This document shows, piece after piece, positions 1 to 11,600 of a stretch of 64,000 nt of DNA (position 1 is its first letter; every line of letters starts with the position of its first letter). The notes under the pieces were generated by a model, which was not told the DNA's origin, ran no database searches, and worked only from the letters and a program-made list of their open reading frames with translations. The stretch comes from Trebouxia sp. TZW2008. Taxonomy: Eukaryota; Chlorophyta; Trebouxiophyceae; Trebouxiales; Trebouxiaceae. The stretch covers positions 299-64,298 of the forward strand of contig BDIU01000015.1 of assembly GCA_002118135.1 (NCBI GenBank), given 5' to 3'. Both the position numbers and the translations under genes were made by a program.

Positions 1-21
1 AAGTTCACTCAGAAGGCATAA

Positions 22-339
22 TTAGAATGCAACTGACATTCTAGGTTGCTTTCTCTTGTCGGCAATTTTCACTCTGCAGTTGGCCTGTAGATGGCCAACC
101 TTGCCACAATAATGGCACTTCTTCTTGTTGAGCATAGCTCCATAAACTGGAACAGCCTCTTCTTCTGTCGCTGATGCCTCGCTAACACTACGAGTTCCGG
201 GTTTTTCAGTTGTCTCTGCAACTGGCTCAACCGCTGTCCAAAGCTTCTTTGAGATCAGCTAGAACTTCATCTTGCGTTTCCAGTACGGGTAGTTGTCGAC
301 ATCAAGCTTGTCAATAATGACTCTCGGCTCGGAAGTCAT
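22..339 (-). pseudogene. Ty1/copia-like gag remnant with CCHC zinc knuckle
   Basis: On the minus strand, reading starts at ATG 337-339 and gives a short DUF4219-like gag N-terminus (KLDVDNYPYWKRKMKF), followed by an in-frame TAG at 259-261. The same frame continues (LISKKLWTAVEPV) through an acidic linker to a CCHC knuckle, CHYCGKVGHLQANC (about 76-117), and stops at TAA 22-24. The central gag (UBN2) part is missing, and no protease, integrase or reverse transcriptase is visible in the window. Gag knuckles of this kind bind retroelement RNA. The internal stop and deletion suggest a dead fragment, although a short domesticated gag-like protein cannot be fully excluded. No LTR or tRNA primer site was found beside it. 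Confidence 0.7.
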
Positions 340-1390
340 TGCACAAGCTGCGACACGCTACCTAAGATGCACGTTGCCCGCACAACTGCTCCTCACTCAT
401 ACGTGAGTGGGCCCATAACCTGCTAAACTTAGGTGTGCAGTCGGCGGGCTTCTAGAATTGTGCGAATCGTTACATCCTTGCTATATGCTTGAGCGCTGCT
501 ATATCTCATATGTACACTGTATCACGGGCCGCTACGTACAACTAAGTAGGCAGCTGGCGCTAGGAAAGCGGTTTATGTAACCCTGACTAACCCACTACTT
601 AGTAACATGTTTATGAATGTGCTGCCTGAATTCTGCTGAGAACCTCACAGTTTAGCACTCACACTGCTACATTTCCCCCCACTAAGTACAGAGCCAGCGT
701 AACAACTCTGCTGCGAATAGCGTCAGGTGCGCCCCACCGCAAAGGCGTCCTCAAGAGTGAAATGCAGCGAAATCCCGTGCGGAACCCACGGCCCCTCGCG
801 TGAGAGGGAGCCGTGCTAGGCTCTCGAAGGCGCGTATGGGATTAAAAGCATTGCTAGCTAGATGGCGAGGTGCTAAGTCCTCACACTGCTACAATTTGAG
901 GCTATGAGTTGCTCTGTCAGTGCAAGCTATCACAGCATTGGCAGAACTTTCAGTTGCCACAAGTAGACGCGGTACAAATGGTCGGCTGACTAGTGTGGTC
1001 ATTACGAAGGGATCATCTGGCAACATGATTGCTGCCTGAAGTCTCAATGACATGAGCATTAGGCGTTAGAATGGTAGAGTGACGAGAACGGAGCACCTGC
1101 GTTATGAGCTGCATGCAGAGTATCTGACTAACATTACAGCACGTTGAGCCTGTTTTTGGGCTGTCTGCCTAGATCAGCCAAGTGATCCCGTACTGAACAC
1201 ACAAGCTTCTTCTTGGACAAGTCACGGAGAGTCGCACAAAGCTACCACCTTGCCTAAGACCTTTACTTGTCATGCCGATCCGGAGGCGAGGTGCACTGTC
1301 GTGCAGATCTAGAGCTGCTTTGTCTCTGGCCATACAAGTGCATGGTGCTTTGCAGCCGGGGCTCATAGGCAGGACTGGCCACCGGTCGCT
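340..1390. other. Intergenic, no gene recognised
   Basis: Stop-rich in all frames. A short direct repeat is visible (cactcacactgctaca-like sequence near 655 and again near 881), as is a small hairpin near 795 (ccctcgcgtgagaggg). Nothing else could be supported. Confidence 0.4.
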
Positions 1391-1423
1391 TTGACAGTCC
1401 GCCCATTGTACGACTCGTACAAT

Positions 1424-2340
1424 ATGCTGCTGGCGCAGCGCGCCCAGGCGACACTGGCTTGCTTGCTGCTCCTGCTGCTGGACGTGTCATCAAATTTATC
1501 AAGCGTGGACGCATCAGGCAAGAGGCGTAGGTCCACTGGTGCACCGCCGCTGCAAATCGAGCTGCAATATCGCTCCCACCTACTGCAGCTGCTCACTCTG
1601 ACCACGCACTTTGTGCAATGCAGTGACGAGCGAGGTGGCTCTTGGCGTTTACCTTGCCGCCAGATATTACATTGCTCACGGCCTTACTGAAAGCGCATTT
1701 GTCAGCGACATCATGCAGGTGCTGGCAGACGGCAAGGCATCTTCTGCTGCCTACCGGAGACACTTATTGGCAGGCATGGATTCAAGCACGTATTCAGTCA
1801 CTGTATCACACGTGCATGGCATACGGACTGCATGCATGCAGTGATACCATGGCGTCTGGCTGCAAGGTACGACAGTTTGATAGCAACTGATGCAGCAGCT
1901 GCTCTATGGTGTGGCACTGCAGCTGGTGCAGGTTGTTGAGCATGCATGTGTCAGCATCATATGGGAAGTTCAGCAATAAAGACCTTCTTGCATGCAATTG
2001 CAACATGCACATCTGCATGGGTTGCCAAAGCAAAATGAGCTCAGAGTGAGTACTGCGCACAGTGTGCCAAGTGTCATGTCTGCATGCACTCTAAGACTTG
2101 CTGCATGCATACGGGAGACAAACCAGAACAGACTTCTTGACGATGACAGTATGCCACTTGTTGAAGCAACAGGCGTTGCTGGTTCAATCAACAGATTGCT
2201 GTTGTCGCAGGTCTTGCTGATGCTCTAGACCAGGCTGTGTATGATCAGGACTATGTTGCTTACGCCTACATATGTGGAGGGGCTGTTGCAATTGGCGCGT
2301 CAGAAGCTCTGCCAGTTGCCTTTGCCAATGTAGGTCCTGT
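1424..2340 (+). CDS. Possible alanine-rich secreted protein, exons only
   Basis: Not recognised. An ATG at 1424 begins a strongly hydrophobic stretch (MLLAQRAQATLACLLLLLLD) that looks like a signal peptide. It is followed by a basic patch (GKRRR). About 1622-1713 is open and exon-like (TSEVALGVYLAARYYIAHGL) and ends at a possible donor after ATGCAG. About 2207-2330 is open after a good acceptor (tcgcag) and reads alanine-rich helix-like sequence (YICGGAVAIGASEALPVAF) ending at gtaggt. A further short alanine-rich piece lies near 1889-1935. The pieces could not be joined with certain phases. The call rests on composition and splice-like borders only. Confidence 0.22.
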
Positions 2341-3483
2341 GCACTCGCTGCGTCTGTGTGTGCTGAGATCCATCGCATGAAAGGTGTGCGTGGAATTCCT
2401 CAGGTCTGCCACTTTGCCTCAAAGGATCTGCAGAGCTGCATATCATACTCCACACCTGGGAAAAGGCTGTAGCTGCACTTACGCAGTGTTCTCTGGCACC
2501 ATTCATTGTGTGCAGGTTGAATGATCAAGCAAGCTTGGCATGCTAAGGTGGCTCAATGGCTGCACAGCACGCCAAATTCTGAGCATCACCGTTGCCTCAG
2601 CTGTATGGTGTATCAGCAGCTGCTACACCAGCTTTACACTATCAAAAGATTGTTCTGCAACATAAAGCCAGCTGTCATTTGCAACACCCCAAACTTGTTG
2701 AGCGTCTCAGTCTGACACTGTGCAGGCTTTTGGAAGCGCCCGTTGTCATGCAACGAGTCGACAAGCTCCACTGTTGGTTCTGTTGTAAGAACCTTCTATA
2801 TAGAGACTGCCTCTGCTTGTCTGCCTAGTTGCTAAAGAACCAACATAATAGCCTGTATTTGCTGAATGGTTTGGCACAGTTCTGTATAAATATTGGCAGG
2901 AATGTTAGAACATGTAGCTTCTGCTGAAGCTGATGACCGCAGTTTCGCTGTGAAGCATCGTAACTTTGCAATAAGCTTGCTGAGCTCTTCTGCACGCATT
3001 TCTAGCTGTATATTTCGCAGCCTAAACACCAAGAATTTTGACGGCAGATAGAGCGCAGCCGTCAACTGTGTCAACGACTCCTTGAGACTCCGTGTTCAAA
3101 GCTCGTTATTGCCGCTTCAAGGGCAGCAGCGTCCCACGCCAAAGCCTAATCTGTCGGCATGCAGCCAAAGTATCAGGACTGCACACTTGTCGGTTACCAC
3201 TTCAACAACCTGTGATACAGCAAATTTGCCGATGCAAACTGTCAGGGGTTAGCTGTGAAGCTGTCAGCCGCACTGCAACTGTGGCATCGCAGCTAGGACC
3301 TGACAAGCCATGACTAACTTGCTGTCCAGCACCATTTACAGCTGCACTTGATGCAGCTTGCACCGCGGTGTGACCAGTTATACGATGCCTGTTGACTGCC
3401 TGAACTGACGATAGATCTGATCAGAGCACCATTGTGTTGTTTGATTGACAGCAAGCCTTGTCAAATCGACTGCCTTGCACCGG
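2341..3483. other. No supported gene
   Basis: Short open stretches occur on both strands but none resembles a protein family. Many ctgtcag words occur between 3200 and 3660. The right part is the likely promoter and 5' leader of the PTGES2-like gene. Confidence 0.35.
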
Positions 3484-4885
3484 ATGTCTGTCAGGCAGAG
3501 GTTGTTGCTTGGAGCCAAGCTAGTTGAGAGTGCCATCGCAACCTGTCAGCAAGGCCTGCGATCTCGTCCAAGTACAGGGCTGTTACAGTAAGTCAAGTCG
3601 CCACAGTTGTTCGCTGTCAGCTAGCGGTTATGTCCGACTGATCAGCGCTGATTTGCAGGCTAGCTGCTGACAGTACCAGCTCAAGTCGGGCGTGGTCCAC
3701 TCCTGCTGCATACGCTTTCTTTGGCGGCTTGGCCGCCTATGCCTGCTTTTCCAGCAGCTCTGCTGCCCTGGCAGAGCCAGATGTCACGGTATGCTCTGCT
3801 GCAGCAACTTACTTTGTCACTGTACATTGGCATACAAGGACCATTCGCCATGCAAAAGAATGGCTTGCAGGTGACACCAGCAGTCCAGACTGTATCTGTA
3901 CCGCCTGTTGACGTCTACTTGAGACCAGCAACTCTCAAAGGTCTGCCAAGGGAGGTTACTTTGTATCAGTACGAAGTCTGCCCTTTCTGCTGCAAGGTCA
4001 AGGCGTTTCTGGACTACAATAAGGTGTGTATACCAGATGTAGCTATCACACCATGGTGTTGAGGTTTGTGTGGAACATACGTCCTGTACAACATGACTTG
4101 CTGGTCACTTGCAGATACCGTACAGAACTGTGGAGGTCAGTCCTCTCTCCAAGAAAGAGCTCAAATGGAGTGAGCACCGCAAGGTGCCTGTGGCAGTGCT
4201 TGATGATGACGTTTTGCAAGACAGCTCGCTGATCATCTCACGGCTAGCAGCTGAGATTGAAGCGAGTCAACAGCAGCCAGCACCAGCAGGATCAACTGCG
4301 TCCAGCAGCAGCAGCAGCAACAGCAGTAGCAGTTCATGGCTGCCTTGGTCAAAGAAAGACAAGGCATCAACACAGGAACCTGCCTCAAGTGAAGATGAGG
4401 TTCCTAGCATCAGCTCCACAGCCACACAGCGGGAAGAAGAAGCATACTGGCGGCAGTGGGTGGATCAAAGACTGGTCAAAGTCATCACTGTGAACATCTA
4501 CGGCACAGCCAAGGAAGCGTTCCAAACCTTTGACTACATCTCAGCCACTGGCAAGTTCAACTGGTTTGAAGCTGAGTCAGCCAGAGTAGCTGGGGCAGTG
4601 ATGATGTGGGGCATCTCAAACAAGCTGAAAAAGAAGTATGGCATTGAGGGCAACTTGCGGGAGGAGCTGTATCTGTCTGGTGACCAATGGGTCAAAGCTG
4701 TAGGCAACAGGCCGTTCATGGGTGGTGAGCAGCCCAACCTCGCTGATCTTGCTGTGTTTGGGGTGGTGAAAAGTGTGACTGGCACAGACACATTCCATGA
4801 CCTGATGCATAAGACTGACATTGGCGCATGGTACGAGCGCATGATGTCTGAGGTGCCAGCAAGCTCAAGAATCAGTGCAAACTAA
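3484..4885 (+). CDS. PTGES2: Prostaglandin E synthase 2-like, thioredoxin/GST-fold protein
   Basis: Four exons, 3484-3587, 3659-3788, 3871-4023 and 4115-4885, join in phase to a 385-residue protein. The start at ATG 3484 is preferred because it gives a basic, hydroxylated N-terminus (MSVRQRLLLGAKLVESA) like a mitochondrial presequence. A hydrophobic Ala/Gly segment (AAYAFFGGLAAYACF) follows. A glutaredoxin-like domain has the active site CPFC at residues 115-118 in LYQYEVCPFCCKVKAF. The GST C-terminal domain carries WRQWVDQRLVKVI and RPFMGGEQPNLADLAVFG, both diagnostic of membrane-associated PGES2. A Ser/CAG-rich linker (about 4297-4335) separates the two folds. In animals the family binds glutathione and haem and can isomerise PGH2; plant and algal roles are unknown, so the enzymatic name is by homology. 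Family membership is nearly certain, the reaction is not. Confidence 0.92.
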
Positions 4886-5656
4886 GGTTGCTGTTGCACG
4901 CTAGTAAAGCTTACTTGCAAACAACAGCTGTTCTGGAACTTGCTCACCATTGTTCAACATTTCACCAGAGCTGTGGTATCTGCTTGATTTGCTGGCTGGC
5001 TTGCAGTACTAATAGACTGAACAACTGTACTCACCATGAGAACTGTGAATTGGTGATTCTGTTCACCTCTCAACGTAGTTTCACCATTGCAGCACTGTAG
5101 TCTGTGGATGGAGCTGTAATTGCCGGGTGCATTTGTCTTTTGGCATGCTGTCATGGAAGCAGTTCATGATAAGGTGAAAGCTAAGACAAGTTGCATGCAG
5201 TCTGCGTTCAGGACACACCACTACAGTACTTGTAACAGCAACACAAACTCGATACAGCAGCATGAATTGATACACTCACACAGCTGACTTTGTGGGAGAC
5301 CTGCTGCGGTGGCATTTGGAAACGCAATGCCAAGTGTGCGTTTCCGTTGACATCCGGGATCGATTCATGCTTTGACTTCTGGGCTTTCCTTTGGGTTCTG
5401 CAAGGCAGCTTTACTAAAGACTTTTCAGATTCCTGTGCATGAGCATGACCTGGCTCGAACCCATCGTATTCAAAGGACACAAAAAGCTCGTTCCCTGCGC
5501 GATCTGCAGACCTTCGAAAGCGATCTGTGCGTGACTGATCCTGCTGCGACGTCGCAAGCGCTGTGCTGCTCTGTCTCGCACGGCTGTTGCTGAAGTTGTG
5601 TTTGCAACATCTGCACTGCGTGTGCTGTGTACGCAAACAGAGCTCGTCGCCAGGGA
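4886..5656. other. Intergenic
   Basis: Lies between two plus-strand genes. A TGTAA word at about 5114 could be an algal-type poly(A) signal for the PTGES2-like gene. Open frames on the minus strand (5208-5740) show no family resemblance. The right part should hold the promoter of the amine oxidase. Confidence 0.35.
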
Positions 5657-8600
5657 ATGCTGCCCATTGGTTCCAGTCATGACGATGTCGAAGCCAGCAC
5701 CAAGCCAGGCCCAAGCCGGATGGTCAGCCAGTTGCTGCAACTGCTGAATCCCCCTACAAAGCTACCCAGCACTGTGTCAGCTGTCGGTCACTGCGACCAC
5801 CCGCTCGACCCGCTCACAGCCGAAGAGGTCAACGCCACAGCGGACGCTTGCAAAGCATATGCAGCCAAGCTTGGCATTCAAGGCTTGCGATTCAACGCTA
5901 TTGCACTTGAGGTGAGGTCAACTTGAGCTTGATTACTCATAGCTCAAAGACTGTCAGTCAGATCTGGTAACTGCTGTAGCTGATCACCCTGGTGTGTGCA
6001 GGAACCAACCAAAGCTGATCTACTGCAATATGAGGCATCTAAGATGCAGATTGAGGCGCCACAAAGGTTGTCAACTGCAATCATTCAGCTGCCTGCTGGA
6101 GACAGCATAGTGGAAGCAATGGTTGACTTGCAGGTTGAGCCCCCAACTGTGATCAGCTGGGATCAGGTATGAGCCTTAGCACACGCATCACAGCTGCATA
6201 CTGTGTTCTAGGCTGCTTCTGGATCTCACCTGCAGAAGTGATCAAGCAGATGTGCCAGCGCTCCCGACTTTACTTTGGGGCATGCGACAAGTTGTGCTGC
6301 AATGTGTTGCGTATGCGCTAATCTTCTTCAACACAGCACTGAAAGATGGCTTGTCAAGCAATCAGAAACTTACATCACATGGTCTTCACCTGTGGTGTGA
6401 AATGCGTACACATCATTGTGTTACACAAGTGAATGTGACAGTAAAATGGCAGCAGTGGTGTCCATGTGCCAAGCAAGTTGCTGCAAATGAAGTGTGGCTG
6501 GCATGCAGACAGATGGTATTCAACCCATGGTTACGCTTGATGACTGTCTGGAAGCTGAGGACATCTGCAAAGCAGACAGGGGCTTCCAACAGCTGATGCG
6601 TGATCGCTATGACATCACAGACATGGCCACCCTTGCCTGTGACCCCTGGTACTATGGAGGCAGATATCGTAAGCAACTCAGCATCATGAACTGCATTCCT
6701 TGTTGAAGCCATCCATTCTCACTTTGATAAAGACTTGTCCTTTTCAGAAACACGCTTGTGGAGTCAAGCTTGAAGTGCAGAACAATTTCCAAGGCTCATG
6801 TCACAAACTGCTACAAAACGCACAGAAGCCAGTGCAATTTGCTGATTTCATGAGCTCAATCTTGGGCAGTCCTTGCAATGATAATGCCCTGTCCCATCCC
6901 CTGTCTGCCACTATCTTGATGTGATGATGCTGCTGCCATGCAGCCAAGGATGCTGCTGAGATGGGCCACGAAGGCTCCGGCCGCTACATCCAGTGCTTTG
7001 TGTACGTGCGTGCCTCACCAGACGACAACTTCTACGCCCATCCCTTGGACATCGTAGTTGTGGTGGAGCTGCAAAGCAAGCGAGTGCTGCAGTGGTGGCA
7101 CCACAAGGGCAATCCAGTGATTCCAACACTGAACAGTAACTTCCACACTAAGCTGGTGGAGCAAGAGAGGGGCTGGAGAACAGGGCTAAAGCCCCTGAAT
7201 GTGGTGCAGCCTGAGGGCCCTTCCTTCACTGTGGACGGCAACTTGGTGTCATGGCAGAAGTGGAACATGCGCATCAGCTTCAACTACAGAGAGGGTCTAG
7301 TCCTGCATATGGTCGGGTCAGTAGCTTCTTTTATGTTGTCTGCAACCCGTGGTTGATGACCAGTGTCAGCCTCACTGTAGATGCCAACTTGGTGTCATGG
7401 CAGAAGTGGAACACGCGCATCAGCTTCATCTACATAGAGGGCCTGGTGCTGCATATGGATGGGTCAGTGGCTTCTTTTATGTTTTCTGCATGGTTGGGTC
7501 TCGTCTTGTGTATTGCCTGCATTCAGTGTCCACTGGCGGTGTGTCACTGTATCAAGGCTGCCTAGTGTTTGGCACGGAGCAGTGCTTTGGTTCTCAAAGG
7601 TTGGTTCCTGATGGCGCACCTTCAAGTACAAAAAGGTCCTGCATATCGATGGGTCAGTCTTTGATCTCAACATTGTAGTCTCAGAAGCTGGCGACAGACA
7701 GCCGCGCCCGTTTTGCGCTTGCTGTGGTCACATCCCAGTCCTCAATGCTTGGAATGGGCATCATTTATTCATAGCTGTGCTAGCTGGTGCCAAGCGGTGG
7801 CCCATTGTTTGTACACTTGAAGCAGCTACCACATGCTTGATGAGCGGCAGAGAACTTTCACCTCAGCAAGCCAATGCTGGTTGATGAAGGCTTGCTCGGA
7901 CCTGTGGAAGACGTACTGCATGCTCGTCAGGCAAGATTTGACCTACATTGGTGCAAATCGCTACCCAATAACGACTATTCATTTGGACATTACACAAAGG
8001 GTCACACACGGTGGGAATGCAGGTATGAGGATGGGGCCCGGATGAGGCCAGTCATGCATTGCAGTAGCATGGTGGAGATCATCGTGCTCTTTGTCATGTG
8101 ATGGCCACTTTTTGCAACATCAGAGAAAGTTTGACAAACTCATGTGTAGAATAACAAATGCTTCAGGACTGCGCTTGAATGACTCTGATGAGTTGGTCTG
8201 TTTGACATCCTGCTTTGTCTCTATGACTGTCAAGGTAAATTTGTTCATTGTGCAGGTATGAGGATGGGGGCAGAGTGAGACCGGTGATGCACCGGGGTTC
8301 CATGGTCGAGATCATTGTGCCCTATGGCGACCCACGCCACCCCTTCCAGCACAAGTGCGCCTTTGACGTCATGGACTATGGTCTAGGATTCACTGCTAAC
8401 TCCCTGGAACTGGGCTGTGATTGCCTGGGCCACATCAAGTACTTTGACGGCATGGTCAACAACTCCAAGGGTATGTCATTGTTATCCTGTGTCCTGTGAC
8501 GTCAATTGTCGGCATCAATTACATTGATGGCATGGTCAACAACTCCAATGGCATATCGTTGTTTGGAATCAAGTACTTTGACAGCATGGTCGACAACATC

Positions 8601-11600
8601 CACAAGGCTATTGTTTTCAGGAACAGCATGTATGTACTGTCTGCCTGAATCTTGTCAGATGCTTGCTCAGCATCGGCGGGTATTGACTGCACTCAGGCTC
8701 ATAGAGTGATTGACCTCATTGTGCATCTGTTCATGCATGCCAGGCAGCTTAGGGGACATATCTCACGCTGATCACACAAACAGTCACTTGATCAGCTACT
8801 TGGCTTGACCTGTTACACAACGCTTAGATTCAGCTATGCAGCATTTATATGCAGCGCTACATTTAGCTTTGTGAAAGCTATATGGCATAAGGGCAGCCCA
8901 CAGCCATCAGGAAGTTGGTGTGCATCCCATTGTTATGTAAACTGATGCACAGCAGTCCGAAAAGTTCACAACATGCAGAGAAGCCCATGCTCATCAAGAC
9001 TGACACACAACACTCAAGTATATTTCTCATGTACAGGGGAGCCCATGATTATCAAGAAGGCAGTGTGCATGCATGAGGAGGACTACGGTACACTGTGGAA
9101 GCACACAGAGTACCGTACAGGCCATAGTGAGGTGCGCCGCAGCCGCCGCCTGGTCCTCTCCTTCATCGCCACCATTGCCAACTACGAGTACGGCTTCTAC
9201 TGGTACTTCTACCAGGTATGCTGCAGCTACAAGCTTGGCACTCTTGGCTTGTATCTGCTAAGACATGCATTGCAAGGTAGCCCTTGTGCTGCAGCGCTGG
9301 CTGTCGCGTGAAATTTTACAAATGCATCACAGCTTACAGCCTGGGCTGTTTCTTTCACCGTTTGTTGAGGTCAAACAATGAAAGCAATAGATGCTGTGAT
9401 GTTTTGTATTGCTTGATGCTGACGTGAGAGTAAAGTCACCGTCATGGAGCTCACCCAGTACGTTTGCATGTGCACAGGACTTGAACAAGTTGGGCATGCA
9501 GTAGTCAGGTTGAGAAGCCAATGCAATTGCTTGCAAACTGCATCTCATGCCTTGATGTGGCCTGATTCAAGAACTTTGGACTCTGTCCTTTGCCCAGCCA
9601 GGCCCAATGATATGAAAATATGGACGTATGTCACCTCAACTCCGGGTTGTCCAAGCAGGATTGCCAGTGCTCGTGCCAAACTGCAACATTCAAAGTCTTA
9701 CCAGCAACTTGACTCTGCAGGATGGCGGCATTCAGTATGAGGTGAAGCTGACAGGTTGCCTGAGCACCAGTGTGCTGAGTGAGGGGGAGGGCATGGACCC
9801 CACCCATGGCACCCTCATCGCCCCCCACCTGAATGCCCAGCTGCACCAGCACTACTTCTGCGTCAGGCTGGACATGGCTGTGGACGACCCTGATGGTGGA
9901 GCAGCCCTCACTGTAACTGAGGTCAGTAGCACCCATTTGCCTGGCCCCCATCTTACCCGCTGAATGTGCACACCCCTCTGCCCCACACCGCACTGCCCAA
10001 TCTGCTGCTCACTTACATATACCCAGCGTGGCAGCATCCTGCAGCTGAACTGCTTTCTTCACTGAAATGCTTTTTGTGTTACGCTGGACACGGCGGTGCA
10101 TGACCCTGATGGCAGGGCAGCCCTCACTGTCACTGAGGTCAGCATCCAGCCCGCCCCGCCCCCCTTCCAGCCTGTGACTGTGCGCCCCCCCACCCCTTTC
10201 CAGCCTGTAACTGTGCGCCNNNNNNNNCCCCCCCTCCTCCCCCCACCTGCCTTTTGGGGCCCCATGTCCCCCAGCTGTCTTTGTGCTCACTGACCCATGC
10301 ATGCAGCTGTCAAGCATGCACGACCCAGCTGCTTCTCCCTTCACAGGCTTCTGGGATGGTGCTGAGCTATCAGCTGCATGAGCGCATTACTTGTGCAGAG
10401 GACTGGGTTTGAGCAACTACTGTGCTGTCTTTGGTGCAACAGGTGAGTTGTGAGCCTGAGCCGCTCAGCTCAGACACCCCGTATGCCATTTGCTGTTGCA
10501 GGTGTAGGTGAACTGTCTGTGCAGTAAATGATGTGTACTTGGTGCAACAGGTGAACTGTGAGCCTGAGCCACTGGGCCCAGACAATCCGTATGCCATTGG
10601 CTTCTGCAGCAAGGAGGTGGAGCTGACTCATGAGCTGGCAGCCATCCGCAATGTCAACACTGAGTCCTCGCGCATCTGGAAGATCAAGAATGAGAGTGTC
10701 AGGAACAGGCTGACAGGTACAGCACTTGCATGACACCTTTGCAGAGTCCAGAGTCTGAACAGCAGCATGCATATGCTCAACATCTGAGAGTGACAGGTAC
10801 AGCACTGACACAGTGTTATTGCAGTGACCAGAGTGTGGAAGAGCAGCATGAAGGTGCTCAGCACTTGTGGCAGTTTTGCTGCTTGATTCATGGATACATC
10901 ATGCTTCAAACTCCCCAGATGCACCACAAGCAAGCAGCCTGTGACATACTCATGCATGTTGATTGGTTTGCTGCATGATGTGCTCTCTGTCTTGATGGTC
11001 AAGACATCATTACTCACCTTGCCAAACATCACTGATTACCTGGAAAGTAGCTGGGATTGACAATCAGTCTGCTGAGTCGCTTAAAGCACTAATGATAGAG
11101 ACGCAAGACAACCAAGTGAATTACACAAGTTTCAGCAAGTCGGCAGATTTGCTACCCTTGCAGCTTGTGACAGCCAATGCAGCTCTGCTGAGGTGGGACA
11201 AAGGTGCACTTGCATTGGGACACATTGATAGAATGCGCCTGATAACGCTTGAGTGCAACCAGAAGCTGCACAGTGTCTGACTATGTCGCAACAATGCCCT
11301 GCTCAATACAGCAGATGACAGCGAATCAATGCATCAACCACTTGAGTCAGCTACCTTGAGAAGCACAGCTCACCTTCATCAAGTGGGCCAAGCTCTCACA
11401 AAGCCTGCGGCACGTATTTGCAGCATACCAGCTACTGACAACATGACACATCATCCCAGCGTGCAGTTTGCTCTCAGGATTACAGCGCCTGCTTACAACA
11501 TTTTTGTACAGCCCAAAAACCTCCTTGAAGCATCAAACCTGCTTGCCAGGCTATCTGTAAAACATGCCCCTGCTCTCAAAGCTCTTTACAGCACCTATTC

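Noticed and set aside
5440..5470. ggttcgagcc-like word on the minus strand considered as a tRNA T-loop
   Set aside because: No acceptor, anticodon or T-stem pairing could be made around it.
5208..5740. Overlapping minus-strand open frames of 168 and 108 codons
   Set aside because: No family resemblance, mutually overlapping frames, and they lie across the promoter and first exon of the amine oxidase.
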